A stretch of 64,000 nt of DNA, from positions 372,001 to 436,000 of the forward strand of contig CAVRXS010000001.1 of NCBI GenBank assembly GCA_963725275.1, read 5' to 3'. The DNA comes from Bog-756 sp963725275. Lineage in GTDB: Bacteria; Actinomycetota; Acidimicrobiia; Acidimicrobiales; RAAP-2. Shown piece after piece: positions 17,012 to 26,900 of this stretch. The first letter of the stretch is position 1. Every line of letters begins with the position of its first letter. A model generated the notes under the pieces. That model ran no database searches. It was given only the letters and a program-made list of their open reading frames with translations, and was not told where the DNA came from. The translations under genes and the position numbers were made by a program.

Positions 17012-18471
17012 TCACACCGTCGGGCTGTACCCGGCAGGAAGGTTGATGGTCTTCTTCTCGAGGAACAGCTCGAGGCCGTCCTCACCGAACTCGCGACCCA
17101 CACCCGATTCCTTGTAGCCACCGAACGGCGAGGAGAAGTCGATCGGGATGGCCGAATTCACCATGTAGGTCCCCGTGCGGACCTGTCGGGCGACCCCGAG
17201 GCCACGGTCGTTGTCTGCGCTGAACACCGCGCCGCACAAGCCGTAGTCGGAGTCGTTGGCGATGCGCACCGCGTCCGCCTCGTCGTCGTAGGGGATGACC
17301 GACAGCACCGGGCCGAAGATCTCCTCCTGGGCGATGCGCATCGAGTTGTCCACGTCCACGAGAACGGTGGGCTCGACGAACCACCCGTTCGGGAGGTCCT
17401 TGGGCCGGCCGCCGCCGACCGCCACCTTTGCCCCCTCCTCCTGGCCGATCCGGAGGTAGTTCTCCACCCGGTCGCGCTGGCGCTCGGCCACCAACGGTCC
17501 GACGTCGGTGGCCGGGTCCAGGGCGTCGCCGACCCTCAGCGCCCGGACCTGCTCGACGAGGGCGTCGGCGACCTCTGTGTAGCGATCGCGAGGGGCGAGG
17601 ATGCGGGTGAGCGAGATGCAGGCCTCACCGTTGTTCATGATGGCGTTGGGCATCATCAGGGGCAGCGCCTCGTCGAGCTTGACGTCGTCAAGGAGGATGG
17701 CGGCCGACTTCCCGCCGAGTTCGAGGCTGAACCGCTTGAGGGTGGCTCCACAGGCGGCACCGATCTTCTTGCCGGCAGCGGTCGACCCGGTGAAGGAGAC
17801 CTTGTCGACCCCGGGATGGCTGACCAGGTGCTCGCCGACCTCGCGGCCGGCAGGCACCACGCTGAGCACACCCTTCGGCAGCCCGGCGTCGGCCAGGATC
17901 TCGGCGAAGACGTTGGCGTCGATGCGGGGTCTCCGGAGCCGGCTTGAAGACCACCGAGCTGCCCGAGAGCAGGGCCGGACCGAGCTTGGCGGCGGCCAGG
18001 AAGAGGGGCACGTTCCACGGGGTGATGGCCGCCACCACCCCGATCGGCTCCTTGGTCACGAGGACCGGCCCGAGGAGGCCGTCCTTGACCGTGTCGAAGG
18101 CGAACGTCGAACCGAGACCGGCGTAGTAGTCGAGGATCATGGTCGGGGCCAGCACCTGGGCCATGAGGCCCCAGGAGACCGGCGAGCCCATCTCGGAGGA
18201 GATGAGCTCGGCGATGCCCTGCATGTCGTTGCGGATCGCCTCGGCGGCCTTGGACAGGATCGGCGGCGCGCTCGACGGGGGTCATGTGCGGCCAGGGCCC
18301 GTGGTCCACTGCGTCGCGGGCGGCCGCCACCGCCCGGTCGATATCGGCCTCCTTGGCCTCGGGGGTCTGCCCCACCAGCTCACCCGTCGTGGGCGAGTGG
18401 ACCTCGAAGACAGAGGAAGAGGACGGCTCGACCCACTCCCCTCCGATGAACAGACGGTCGTACGAGTTCAC
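17012..18471 (-). CDS. Aldehyde dehydrogenase, two frame breaks
   Basis: NAD(P)-dependent aldehyde dehydrogenase of about 486 residues. GGAGG precedes a GTG at 18471 (VNSYDRLFIGGEWVEP). The frame breaks at about 18258-18264, just after MTPVERA, resuming ILSKAAEAIRNDMQG; and again at 17922-17927 after VVFKPAPETP, resuming IDANVFAEILADAGLPKG. Each needs removal of one base. Key elements are intact: AAITPWNVPLFLA, KVSFTGSTAAGKKI, ELGGKSAAI (general base Glu), NNGEACISLTR (nucleophile Cys) and EEIFGPVLSVIPYD. The aldehyde is unknown. Confidence 0.85.
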
Positions 18472-18647
18472 GGGGTCCTCCCTGGACGCGAGCAGATGTG
18501 TGCCGGGCGGCCATCCCGTCACGGGCGGCCCACCTGCCATGATCGTAGCCGCGGTCCGCCGGCTCCATCCGGGGGCGGTTACGCTCCACTCGTCCCGTCC
18601 CCCGGCGGCATCAGGTTCCGGCCCCTGCCGGAGACAGGAGTGATCCC

Positions 18648-19764
18648 GTGCTCTCCCCCCTCGACGACTACCCGGTCCACCAGATCTCCGAGCCGATGCG
18701 GCATGTCGGCACATCCGACCGGAACTTCTATGACCGCTACTACTTCAACATCCACGGCGGTACGAGCGACGTGTACGGCACGGATCAGGAGCTCTTCTGT
18801 GTGATCGGCGTCGGCCAGTACCCCAACCTGAGCGTTGCCGACGCCTTCGTGTCGGTGCTCTGGGGCGATGACCACCGGGTCGTCCGCTCGTCGAAGGTCC
18901 TCGGCGCCGACCGGATGGACACCTCGGTCGGCCCGATCCGGGTCGAGGTGCTCAAAGGCCTGGAGAAGGTGCGGGTGATCGTCGAGCCCAACGAGTGGGG
19001 CCTCGAGCTCGACGCCGTCTACGACGGGTTCTCCGAGGCGCACCTCGAGGCCGCGGCACTTCGACCGCCAGTTCTCGCGGGTCACCTTCGATTCGACCCG
19101 CTTCGCCCAGGTCGGCGGCTGGACGGGCACCCTCGCACTCGGCGACCGTCAGATGCAGCTGACCCCGGACCGGTGGTGGGGCTGCCGGGACCGGTCCTGG
19201 GGGGTGCGCCCGGTCGGGGAGGCCGAGCACCCCGGCATCAGGGTCACCGACGCGGCCGGCGGCTTCTTCTGGGTCTACGCACCGGTGCGCTTCGACGACC
19301 ACGCCCTGGTCACCATCATCCAGGAACGACCCTCGGGCGAGCGGATCATGCAGGACGCCCACCGCATCTTTCCGCTCGGGTCGGGACGCGAAGCCGAGTG
19401 GCTCGGACGCCCCGAGCACGAGCTGCGCTTCGCCGCCGGCAGCCGGGCGGTGACCGGTGCGACCCTCAGCTACTTCGGCGCCCACGGGGAGAAGACGGCA
19501 GAGGTCGAGGTCGAGACCCTGCTGGCCTTCCCCCTGCTGCTCGGGAGCGGCTACGGGCTGGAGCCGGACTGGAAGCACGGGATGTACCAGGGCGACCTGG
19601 TGGTCCAGGGACAGCAGATCCCCCCGGCGGACCCGACCTACCCGAACTGGGCCCTGACCGAGTACGCCGCCCGTTTCACCTCCGAGGGCAAGGTCGGCTA
19701 CGGCATGTTCGAGTGTGCGGTCATGGGCCCCCACCGGCAGTACGGCTTCGACGGGTGGGAGTGA
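18648..19764 (+). CDS. Conserved hypothetical, CrtC/lipocalin-like (DUF7064/7065-type), frameshifted
   Basis: About 371 residues. It starts MLSPLDDYPVHQISEPMRHV and has RNFYDRYYFNIHG, both typical of a mycobacterial/acidimicrobial family of uncharacterised proteins distantly like hydroxyneurosporene synthase/AttH lipocalin barrels. The frame breaks at about 19053-19056: DGFSEAHLEAA is followed in the next frame by HFDRQFSRVTFDSTRF. One extra G explains it. The second half has PDRWWGCRDRSWGVRPVGE. The family often lies near lipid or steroid catabolic genes. My DUF assignment is from memory and moderate. Confidence 0.55.
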
Positions 19765-19798
19765 CGCGGGGGATCCTCGGGCCGCCCGGCGGTCTGGC

Positions 19799-20215
19799 TC
19801 AGGAGACCGAGCGGATCTGCTCCGGCTCCCAGTAGGCCCGGATGGCCGCGAGCTTGCCGTCGGGGGTACGCCGGTAGGTGTAGACGCCGTCCACCTCGAT
19901 GGCCGACCCTCCGGGGAAGGTGATCCGGATCACGCCGATGTTTGCGATCTCGTCGCCGCAGTGGATCGACCGCTGGATGTCGAACCGGATCGACTCGTTC
20001 GGGGCGATGACCTCGTCGTAGAAGGCCGCGATCGCCGCAGCTCCACGGTGGCCGGCGCCGTCCGGATCGAACGGCGAGGGCCCGATCGGATCCTCGACCA
20101 CGGCGTCGGCGTCAAACAGTGCCAGCCAGGCAGCCCGGTCCCCGGCCTCCACCGCGGCCATCGAGGCCCTCGAGAGATCGACGACACTCGGCGCACCCTC
20201 CTGCGCCGCGCTCAC
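19799..20215 (-). CDS. SnoaL-like / NTF2-fold protein
   Basis: 138 residues from GTG 20215, which overlaps the LLM oxidoreductase stop (GTGA). ASMAAVEAGDRAAWLALFDADAVVEDPIG is the usual SnoaL opening, followed by AAIAAFYDEVI, IHCGDEIANIG and YTYRRTPDGKLAAIRAYWEP, a cone-shaped alpha+beta barrel. Members include cyclases, isomerases (ketosteroid isomerase-like) and dehydratases. Translational coupling to an F420-type oxidoreductase suggests a joint pathway, possibly terpenoid or steroid, but the reaction is not known. Confidence 0.8.
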   Translation of the reverse strand: MSAAQEGAPSVVDLSRASMAAVEAGDRAAWLALFDADAVVEDPIGPSPFDPDGAGHRGAAAIAAFYDEVIAPNESIRFDIQRSIHCGDEIANIGVIRITFPGGSAIEVDGVYTYRRTPDGKLAAIRAYWEPEQIRSVS

Positions 20216-21087
20216 CGCTCGGCCTTCGCGATCACCGTCTCGGCGAAGCGACGGAGGCTGTCGAGCTTGGCCTGCAGTGGCTCGGTGTCCGCGCCGACCT
20301 CGTAGGGCCAGCGGAACCCGACGATGACGTCGGTCACCCCCTGCTCCTCGAGCCGCCGGATCCCGTCCACCGAGAAGGCATCGAGCGAGATCACATGGAC
20401 CTCGAAGGGCCGGTCCGCCGTTCCCGCCTCCTCGCGCAGTCGGGAGAGCGCCTCGAGCAGACCGGGCAGATCGGCCGGGTCGCCGCCCCCGTGGAGCCAG
20501 CCGTCGCAGCGGGCGGCCCGGCGCAGGGCGGGGGCGGCATGGCCGCCGATGAGGATGGGGAGGGGCTCGGTCGGGATGGGGCTCATCTTGACCGGCGGGA
20601 GGTCGTAACACTCGCCGTGGTACTCGAAGTAGCCACCTGCCGAGAGGCCCTTCACGATGTCGACCGCCTCGTCCATCCGGCGGCCCCGGTTCTCCCAGGG
20701 CACACCGACCAACTGGTAGTCCTCGGGCCAGGGGCTGGTGCCGACCCCGAGCGCGAGCCGGTTGCCGGTCAGAACGGCCACCGATGTGGCCTGCTTGGCA
20801 ACGACCAGTGGGTGGCGGGTCGGCAATTTGAGCACGAAGGTGACGAACCGAAGGCGCTCGGTGACCGCGGCCATCGCCGGGATCAGCGAGAAGGGTTCGA
20901 TGAACGGCTTGTCCTCGAGGAATTCACGGGTGTGATCGGGCGAGAAGGGGTAGGTGGAGTCCGACTCCTCCGGATAGCAGAGGCTGTCGGGCACCACCAT
21001 CCCGTCATACCCTGCATCCTCGGCCGCCCGGGCCAGTGGCAAGTAGTAGGACGGATCGACCATCGACTCCGCATACGAGAACCGCAT
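20212..21087 (-). CDS. LLM-class (F420-dependent) oxidoreductase
   Basis: 291 residues from ATG 21087. A luciferase-like TIM barrel: MRFSYAESMVDPSYYLPLARAAEDAGYDGMVVPDS, FVTFVLKLPTRHPLVVAKQ, LALGVGTSPWPEDYQLVGV, RGRRMDEAVDI and PLPILIGGHAAPALRRAAR. (Longer motifs are abbreviated by position: opening strand 1-20, cofactor region about 95-125.) In actinobacteria this subfamily mostly uses coenzyme F420. Start and stop overlap the neighbours (TGATG upstream, GTGA downstream), so it is the middle of a three-gene operon. Confidence 0.88.
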   Translation of the reverse strand: MRFSYAESMVDPSYYLPLARAAEDAGYDGMVVPDSLCYPEESDSTYPFSPDHTREFLEDKPFIEPFSLIPAMAAVTERLRFVTFVLKLPTRHPLVVAKQATSVAVLTGNRLALGVGTSPWPEDYQLVGVPWENRGRRMDEAVDIVKGLSAGGYFEYHGECYDLPPVKMSPIPTEPLPILIGGHAAPALRRAARCDGWLHGGGDPADLPGLLEALSRLREEAGTADRPFEVHVISLDAFSVDGIRRLEEQGVTDVIVGFRWPYEVGADTEPLQAKLDSLRRFAETVIAKAER

Positions 21088-21449
21088 CAGGACAACGCCC
21101 GGACCCCGGCGGCCTTCAGGCGGTCGGCGACCCATTGGATGCCGTCGGGGCTGTTCATCGCGTCGGCCCACCCGTCGAGGATCTGTTCGACCTCGGCCCT
21201 GCTGGTAATGGTCCCGAGGACGGTGACCGTGAGGCCGTCGACGGCCAACTGGCCGACCTCGATGTCGCCGAACGGCGTCCATGAGTCGGCCTCCGGGACC
21301 AGCTCGAGCATCGCGTAGAGCTCTCCGGTGTCCTCGACCCAGCTGAGCTCGTAGCGGCTGCCCTTTGCATCGAACCAGTTGTTCCCGAACTCGACCTCGC
21401 CCGACTGCCGGCGCCGTTCGTCCGCGCTGTAGAACTGCTCGATGTCCAT
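21087..21449 (-). CDS. Conserved hypothetical protein
   Basis: 120 residues starting MDIEQFYSADERRRQSGEVE and containing YELSWVEDTGELYAML and GLTVTVLGTITSRAEVEQIL. It recalls a small actinobacterial family of unknown function found beside oxidoreductases. No signal, membrane or catalytic motif. It is the first gene of the operon with the LLM oxidoreductase and SnoaL-like protein; the stop overlaps the next ATG by one base. Confidence 0.65.
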   Translation of the reverse strand: MDIEQFYSADERRRQSGEVEFGNNWFDAKGSRYELSWVEDTGELYAMLELVPEADSWTPFGDIEVGQLAVDGLTVTVLGTITSRAEVEQILDGWADAMNSPDGIQWVADRLKAAGVRALS

Positions 21450-21590
21450 GGGCTCCTACGGTAGCCGAACCCTCCGTGAGCAGCCCGAACAGCGCACGGA
21501 CGTCAGGACCGCCTTGCCATGATCCGCTCCGCCCGCGCTGCCAGTGGTGCCGTTGCTGACTACGATCGTCGACGACGGAAAGGACCACCG

Positions 21591-22091
21591 GTGACCCTCT
21601 CGCCAACCCGCATCGTGCTCGTGTTGCTCTTCGTGTTCGTGGGCTTCTTCGGGGCAGCGTTCGCGGTCAGCGGCGTCCTGGTGCCCCTGCCCGCCCCGGC
21701 CGCCGGGGGCACCTGCGGTCCGAGCACGGCATCCGAGTCCGCGCTGGCCGCGCTCCGCAATCCGGCCTCGATCGGGGCCGGACCCGAGCCGGCTGCCTCC
21801 AACGCCGCAGCCCTCGCCCAGTGGCAGGCCTTCGTCCACGAGTGCCAGTCGTCGGCCGATCAGCGCGCCCTCGTCAGCGGTGCGATCCTGGTCCTTTCCG
21901 TAGCCGTCGCCGTGGTCGGTCCGCTCTTGGTGCTCCGGCGCAAGCGCTCGCCCGGGCCGAGCTCGGACGGGTCCGGGACACACGGCGTCCCCGGTGGGCC
22001 GATCACCGGTTGGGGTCCGGCCGGACCGACGTGGAGCGCGAGCGATCTGGTCGTACAGCCAGGAATCGGACCGGCCCCGGGAGGGCCCTGA
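21591..22091 (+). CDS. Hypothetical two-helix membrane protein
   Basis: 166 residues from GTG 21591, preceded by GGAAAGGA. A hydrophobic segment (IVLVLLFVFVGFFGAAFAV) near the N-terminus, an external loop with two cysteines (GGTCGPST and HECQSS), and a second membrane helix (LVSGAILVLSVAVAVVGPLLV) followed by RRKR and a Gly/Pro-rich cytoplasmic tail. No family recognised. It stands alone between divergent and convergent genes. Confidence 0.6.
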   Translation: MTLSPTRIVLVLLFVFVGFFGAAFAVSGVLVPLPAPAAGGTCGPSTASESALAALRNPASIGAGPEPAASNAAALAQWQAFVHECQSSADQRALVSGAILVLSVAVAVVGPLLVLRRKRSPGPSSDGSGTHGVPGGPITGWGPAGPTWSASDLVVQPGIGPAPGGP

Positions 22092-22149
22092 CCGGAAGGG
22101 TCGGACCGCAGGCGACCCGCACGTCTGTGACGCGTTGGTGACAGGGGCG

Positions 22150-22317
22150 CTACGAAGCCCGCAGGGCGCTGTACTCGGAGTCCGACCAGTCGAGGTTGCA
22201 CACCCGGCAACGCCAGCACGGCTCGGTGCCGAAGGTCCGTGCCGACCGCACGATGAGCTTGGGCACATCCTCCGACCCACAACGGGGACAGATCCGAAAC
22301 GCCTCGACTTCGCTCAT
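22150..22317 (-). CDS. Small zinc-ribbon protein
   Basis: 55 residues with two C-x-x-C knuckles, CPRCGSED near the start and CWRCRVCNLDW near the end, which predict one structural zinc. GGAGGT lies just upstream of the ATG, so translation should be strong. Function unknown; many such stand-alone ribbons are nucleic-acid or protein adaptors. An inverted repeat sits about 40 bases upstream. Confidence 0.65.
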   Translation of the reverse strand: MSEVEAFRICPRCGSEDVPKLIVRSARTFGTEPCWRCRVCNLDWSDSEYSALRAS

Positions 22318-22353
22318 GTGCCTACCTCCGACCAGGTGGCTTTGTGGTGCATC

Positions 22354-22373
22354 CACCATATCAGTGGTGTCAA
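22354..22373 (-). promoter_or_regulatory. Inverted repeat overlapping a TTGACA box
   Basis: CACCA-TATCAG-TGGTG (22354-22369) is a small inverted repeat about 37 bases upstream of the zinc-ribbon ATG, and on the minus strand TTGACA (22373-22368) overlaps its edge. This could be an operator on a -35 element. No well-spaced -10 box is evident, so this is tentative. Confidence 0.25.
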
Positions 22374-22510
22374 GTGCCGCGTCAGCACCCCCACCGCGTT
22401 CGTCAGAGAATGTTTTCGCGCCCGTGGGCATCGACTGCGTTGGGTGACCACACGAGCACCGAGGGCTCCGAACTCCCACTGCCACGGTGTCCGATCGCGG
22501 TGTGGCGCGA

Positions 22511-23674
22511 TCAGTGCCAGCCGGACACGAGTTCCATGATGGTCGCGTTGACCCGCGCCCAGGTGCGCCCCTCCACCTGCCGGATGGCAAGATCGGCCAA
22601 CCGCTGTACCTCGTCGGGGTGGTCGGCCAGCTCGGTGAGGACCCGTGCGAACTCCCCGGTGTCGGTCGGGTCGAGGGTGACGGCTGCCGCTCCGCCGGCC
22701 GCCGGCAGTCCACCGCGCTTCGAGGTGACCAAGCCCGTCCCACAGGCCATGGCCTCGAACGCGACCAATCCGAACGGTTCGTCGAAGACGGACGGGATGC
22801 ACACCACCGATGCCGCTCGATAGAGATCGCGGAGCCGGTCGCGGTCGACGAATGGGATGAACTCGACGTTGAGCGCTTCGGACTCGACGGTGCGGCGGAG
22901 ACCGAGCTCGTACTCGGTGAGGTCGCTCCCCGCGTCGTAGGAGCTGCTCCCGACGATCAGCGCCTTGATCGGCGGCCCCGCTGCCCGCTTGATCTCAGCC
23001 ATCGCCCGCAGCATGAGGTCGGGTCCCTTGTGTGGGGCGACCTGACCGGCGAACACGACGACGAGCGGCTCGGCCCGCTTGCGTGATCCATCCGGGGTGA
23101 AATGGTCGAGATCCACGCCGTTCTCCACGGTCCGGATGCGTTCCGCACGGTTCGGGACACGGGCCCGCACCGTTGCGCTCATGAACTCGCTCACGCAGAT
23201 CACCCCGTCGGCCGCCTCGAGCAGACGACCGAGCTCTCGACGTCCATAGGTCCTCGAGACCGCGTTGTGCACATAGAGCACGATGGCGGCTCCGGGCAGT
23301 CTCTGGCGCCAGAGTGGAAGCGATGCGGCCGCGTAGTGGCCCTCGTAGAGCAGGACCACGTCGGGTCGCCACGTCTCGGCGGCCGCGATCGCCGGGAGGT
23401 AGAGACGACCGTGATACGGCCTGGTCAGCCCCGCGGCGCCGGCCAGGGTGTCGAGCGCCACTTCTGCCCGGGTGAAGCGCTCCCGGGGACAGCGCTTCGT
23501 GTAGTCGACATAGAGGTTCTCCGCATCGTCGACCTGCACGTCGCGGTTGTGGCTCACAAGGACCGCTGCGGTGTCGCCGGCAGCCGTCGCCTCTTCGCTC
23601 AGGTGCCGGGCCACCGTGTGCAGCGTGCTGCCCTGCGGGGCCAGGGGCATGAGCGCATGCACGATCCGTGTCAC
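22511..23674 (-). CDS. Glycosyltransferase family 4 (GT-B fold)
   Basis: 387 residues. N-terminal Rossmann domain with GSTLHTVARHLSEEA and YEGHYAAASLPLW; C-terminal donor domain with LVVVFAGQVAPHKGPDLML and the E-x7-E motif EPFGLVAFE, which binds the nucleotide-sugar. It transfers a sugar with retention, probably onto a surface glycan or lipid carrier. The gene begins close to tRNA-Met on the same strand and stands apart from any glycan cluster, so the acceptor is unknown. Confidence 0.88.
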   Translation of the reverse strand: MTRIVHALMPLAPQGSTLHTVARHLSEEATAAGDTAAVLVSHNRDVQVDDAENLYVDYTKRCPRERFTRAEVALDTLAGAAGLTRPYHGRLYLPAIAAAETWRPDVVLLYEGHYAAASLPLWRQRLPGAAIVLYVHNAVSRTYGRRELGRLLEAADGVICVSEFMSATVRARVPNRAERIRTVENGVDLDHFTPDGSRKRAEPLVVVFAGQVAPHKGPDLMLRAMAEIKRAAGPPIKALIVGSSSYDAGSDLTEYELGLRRTVESEALNVEFIPFVDRDRLRDLYRAASVVCIPSVFDEPFGLVAFEAMACGTGLVTSKRGGLPAAGGAAAVTLDPTDTGEFARVLTELADHPDEVQRLADLAIRQVEGRTWARVNATIMELVSGWH

Positions 23675-23692
23675 AGGGTGGGTCCCATCCTG

Positions 23693-23765
23693 TGGGGCAG
23701 GCTGGGATCGAACCAGCGACCGAGGGATTATGAGTCCCCTGCTCTGACCACTGAGCTACTGCCCC
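23693..23765 (-). tRNA. tRNA-Met (CAU)
   Basis: The minus strand gives acceptor GGGGCAG/CTGCCCC, D arm AGCTC/GAGC, anticodon stem GGGGA/TCCCT with loop CTCATAA, and T arm GCTGG-TTCGATC-CCAGC. The anticodon is CAT. An elongator tRNA-Met is most likely; a lysidine-modified tRNA-Ile cannot be excluded by sequence alone. No CCA is encoded. Confidence 0.9.
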
Positions 23766-23931
23766 GGGGAAACGTCTCGTTCCCCACTGGTCCGACCAAA
23801 GTCACCGTCGTCGAGATCGGGCTCGAGCCGAGGCGGGAACGTCCGGTCCTGGCAGGGTAGCGGGTTCCATCGGCTGCCGGCTGCAGAGCGGTCGCAGGTG
23901 GTGACGCAGCGCACCCGGACATGCGAAGCGG

Positions 23932-26900
23932 CTATTGGAGCTGTTCCCATCCGTAGACGGTGTTCGGGCGGTCGACCACGGTACCCGTGTTCTGGGTCAC
24001 GGTGAGGTCGCCCAACACACCGTTGTTGATGACAGTCACGCCTCCCGAGTTCTTCTGGACCGCGATGACACCCAACGCGTCCGCCCGCTGCACGGACACA
24101 CCACCCGTATTCGAGGTGAGGGTCACCGCGCCGATGAGCGTCGATCCACCACACGAGGACGTGCCGTCTCCGAGCACGATCGGTTTCGTGGCTCCGGTGA
24201 CCGAGAGGTACAGCGCAAAGCTGGTGCTGCACACACGAACGGTTCCCCCGTTGGACACCAGCGCACCGAGGACGAGTGCCCCCTCGGAGTCGAGCGATCC
24301 GCCGGCGTTCACGGTGATCGACCCGATCACGGTGCACCCCGGAGCGATGAGGTCGGCATGACCTGCGGCCACCGTCACCGAGCCGATCGTGAGGCAGGCA
24401 AGCGTCGTCGATGCGCTGACCGTCAGCGTGCCGCCGACGAATTGGAAGCTGTAGTTGGTCGCTTTGAGCGTCCCGGCCTGGCAGACGATCGGGTAGGTAC
24501 CGACCGGAGTGGTCGGGGTCACCGTGGTCGTACACGTGGGCTGGCCGGACACGCCCGATGTGGACAGGGTCTGTCCGTCGGTATAGCCGGAGATCGTGGC
24601 GGTCAGCGTGGGCACTGCGGTCCCGAACTGCATGGTCAGGTTATTGGCCGTGACCGTCAGGACGGCCGGGGTGACGGTGACCGTCCCCGAGGCGTAGGTG
24701 ATCGCGTAGTTGGCATCGGACCCTCCGGTACACGTCGAGGCGTACGAACCGACGTTGCTGGCAGCTGTTGCGGCGGTGCTGCAGCTCAATCCTGTCCCGA
24801 GCACCGACACTCCCTGACCGTTGACCAGACCGGTGACCGTCGGGGTGATCGCCGGCGGGGTGCTGCCGTAGACCATGCTCGCCGAGGAGGCTTGCACGGT
24901 GACGGAGGCCGTCGCCACGTGCTGGGACCCGGCGACATAGTCGATGGTGTAGTTGGGATCGGACGCACCCGAGCAGGTGTTCGCGTAGCTCCCGACCGGG
25001 CTCGCCGCAGTGGCCACGGACGTGCAGGTCGGGTGGGTCGTCAGCGAAGCGGACGTGTCACCGTTTTTGAATCCCGAATAGGACGGCGAGACGGCCGACG
25101 GGGATCCGCCGTAGGTCGAGGTGCCCGACGAAGCAGAGATCACCAGCACCGAGGGACCCACGACCACTTGTCCTGAGACGTAGCTGAAGGCGTAGTTGTT
25201 GTCGGAGCCTCCCGAGCAGCTGCTCGGGTAGGTGCCAACCGGGCTCGACGAAGTGGCGGTGGTCGAACAGGCCGGTGCGTTGTTGAGGACGCCCGCGTTC
25301 TCACCGTTCACGAATCCGGTGTAGGTCGGGTTGATGGTGGCCGGGCTGCCGCCGTAGGACATCGAGGCCGACGAGGCGGCGACGACCAGCGGCGCCTGCA
25401 CGACCTGCACCGTACCGGCCACGTAGGTCACCGAGTAGTTGGAGTCGGACGCCCCGGTGCAGTTGCTGGAATACGTGCCCACCGGGGTGGTGGGAACGAC
25501 CGTCGTGCCGCACGTGAGGACCGGACCGAGGACCGACACCGACTCGGCGTCGACCAGTCCGGACACGATCGGGGTGATCGCCGACGGCGTGCCCCCGTAG
25601 GTGATCGAGTCCGAGGAGGCAGTGATCATGAGCGGTGCCGGCGTCACCGAGAGCGATCCGGCGCTGTAGGCGATCGTGTAGTTGTCGTCCACCGCGCCCG
25701 AGCAGCTCGTCGGATAGGAACCCACCGGGCTCGCCGACGTGGTCGCCGTGCCGCAGGCCAGACCGACCAGCACGGAACTCGCCTCTTCGTTCTGGAGGCC
25801 GGTGATGACCGCAGAGATCTGCGGTACGGAGGCCCCGTACACCATCGACGCGGACGAGGCGGTGATGCTCAGAGGCGCTGGAGACACCGTGACGGTTCCC
25901 GGCGTGTAGTCGAACGTGTAGTCCGAGTCGACGCCCCCGGAGCAGCTGCTCGCGTAGCTGCCGACCGGGCTGGTCGGCAGCACGGCAGAGGTGCAGGAAG
26001 GAGCTGCCGAGAGGTTGGTCGCGCTCTGCCCGTCCACGAAGCCGGAGTAGGTCGCGGTGATGGCAGGCGGTGCGGCGCCGTAGCTCGTCGAGACCGACGA
26101 GGCGAACACGCTGAGGGGTGCCGGATCGATCTGGACCGAGCCACTGGTGTAGGCGACCGTGTAGTCCGGATCCGCGGCGCCCGAGCAGGTCGCCGGGTAG
26201 CTGCCGACGCCGCTCGACGAGGTCGCGGTCGTGCTGCATGTCGGCGGGGTCGCCGGGCCGGTGTCTCCGTTGGCCAGACCCTCGTAGGTCGGGGTGATGG
26301 ACGGTGGGGTGCCGCCGTAGTTCATCGAGCCCGACGAGGCCACGATGACCAGCGTGGCCTGTCCGACCGTGATCGAGCCGGTGGCGTAGTTGATCGCGTA
26401 GTCGGGGTCCGCGGCGCCAGAGCAGCTGCTCGGGTAGGAGCCGACGCTGCTCGACGAGGTCGCGGTCGTGCTGCATGTCGGCGGGGTCGCGGGAGCCGTG
26501 TCCCCGTTGACCAGGCCCGAATAGGTCGGGGTGATGGTCGGTGGGGTCCCGCCGTAGTTCATCGAACCCGATGACGCGGTGATGGTCAGGGGGGCCGGAG
26601 TGACCTTCACCGTGCCCGCGTTGTAGCTGATCGTGTAGTTCGGGTCGGCGGCGCCCGAGCAGCTGCTCGGATAGGAGCCGACGGTGCTCGACGAGCTCGC
26701 GGTGGTGCTACAGGTCGGCGCGGTGGCCGGAGCCGTGTCCCCGTTGACGAAGCCCGAATAGGTCGGGGTGATCGGCGGTGGGGCGACGCCGTAGCCGATT
26801 GATGCGGAGGACGCGGTGATCGTGAGTGCTGCCGGATGGACCACGACCGAGCCGTTGCTGTAGACGATCGTGTAGTCCGGATCAGCGGCGCCAGAGCAGG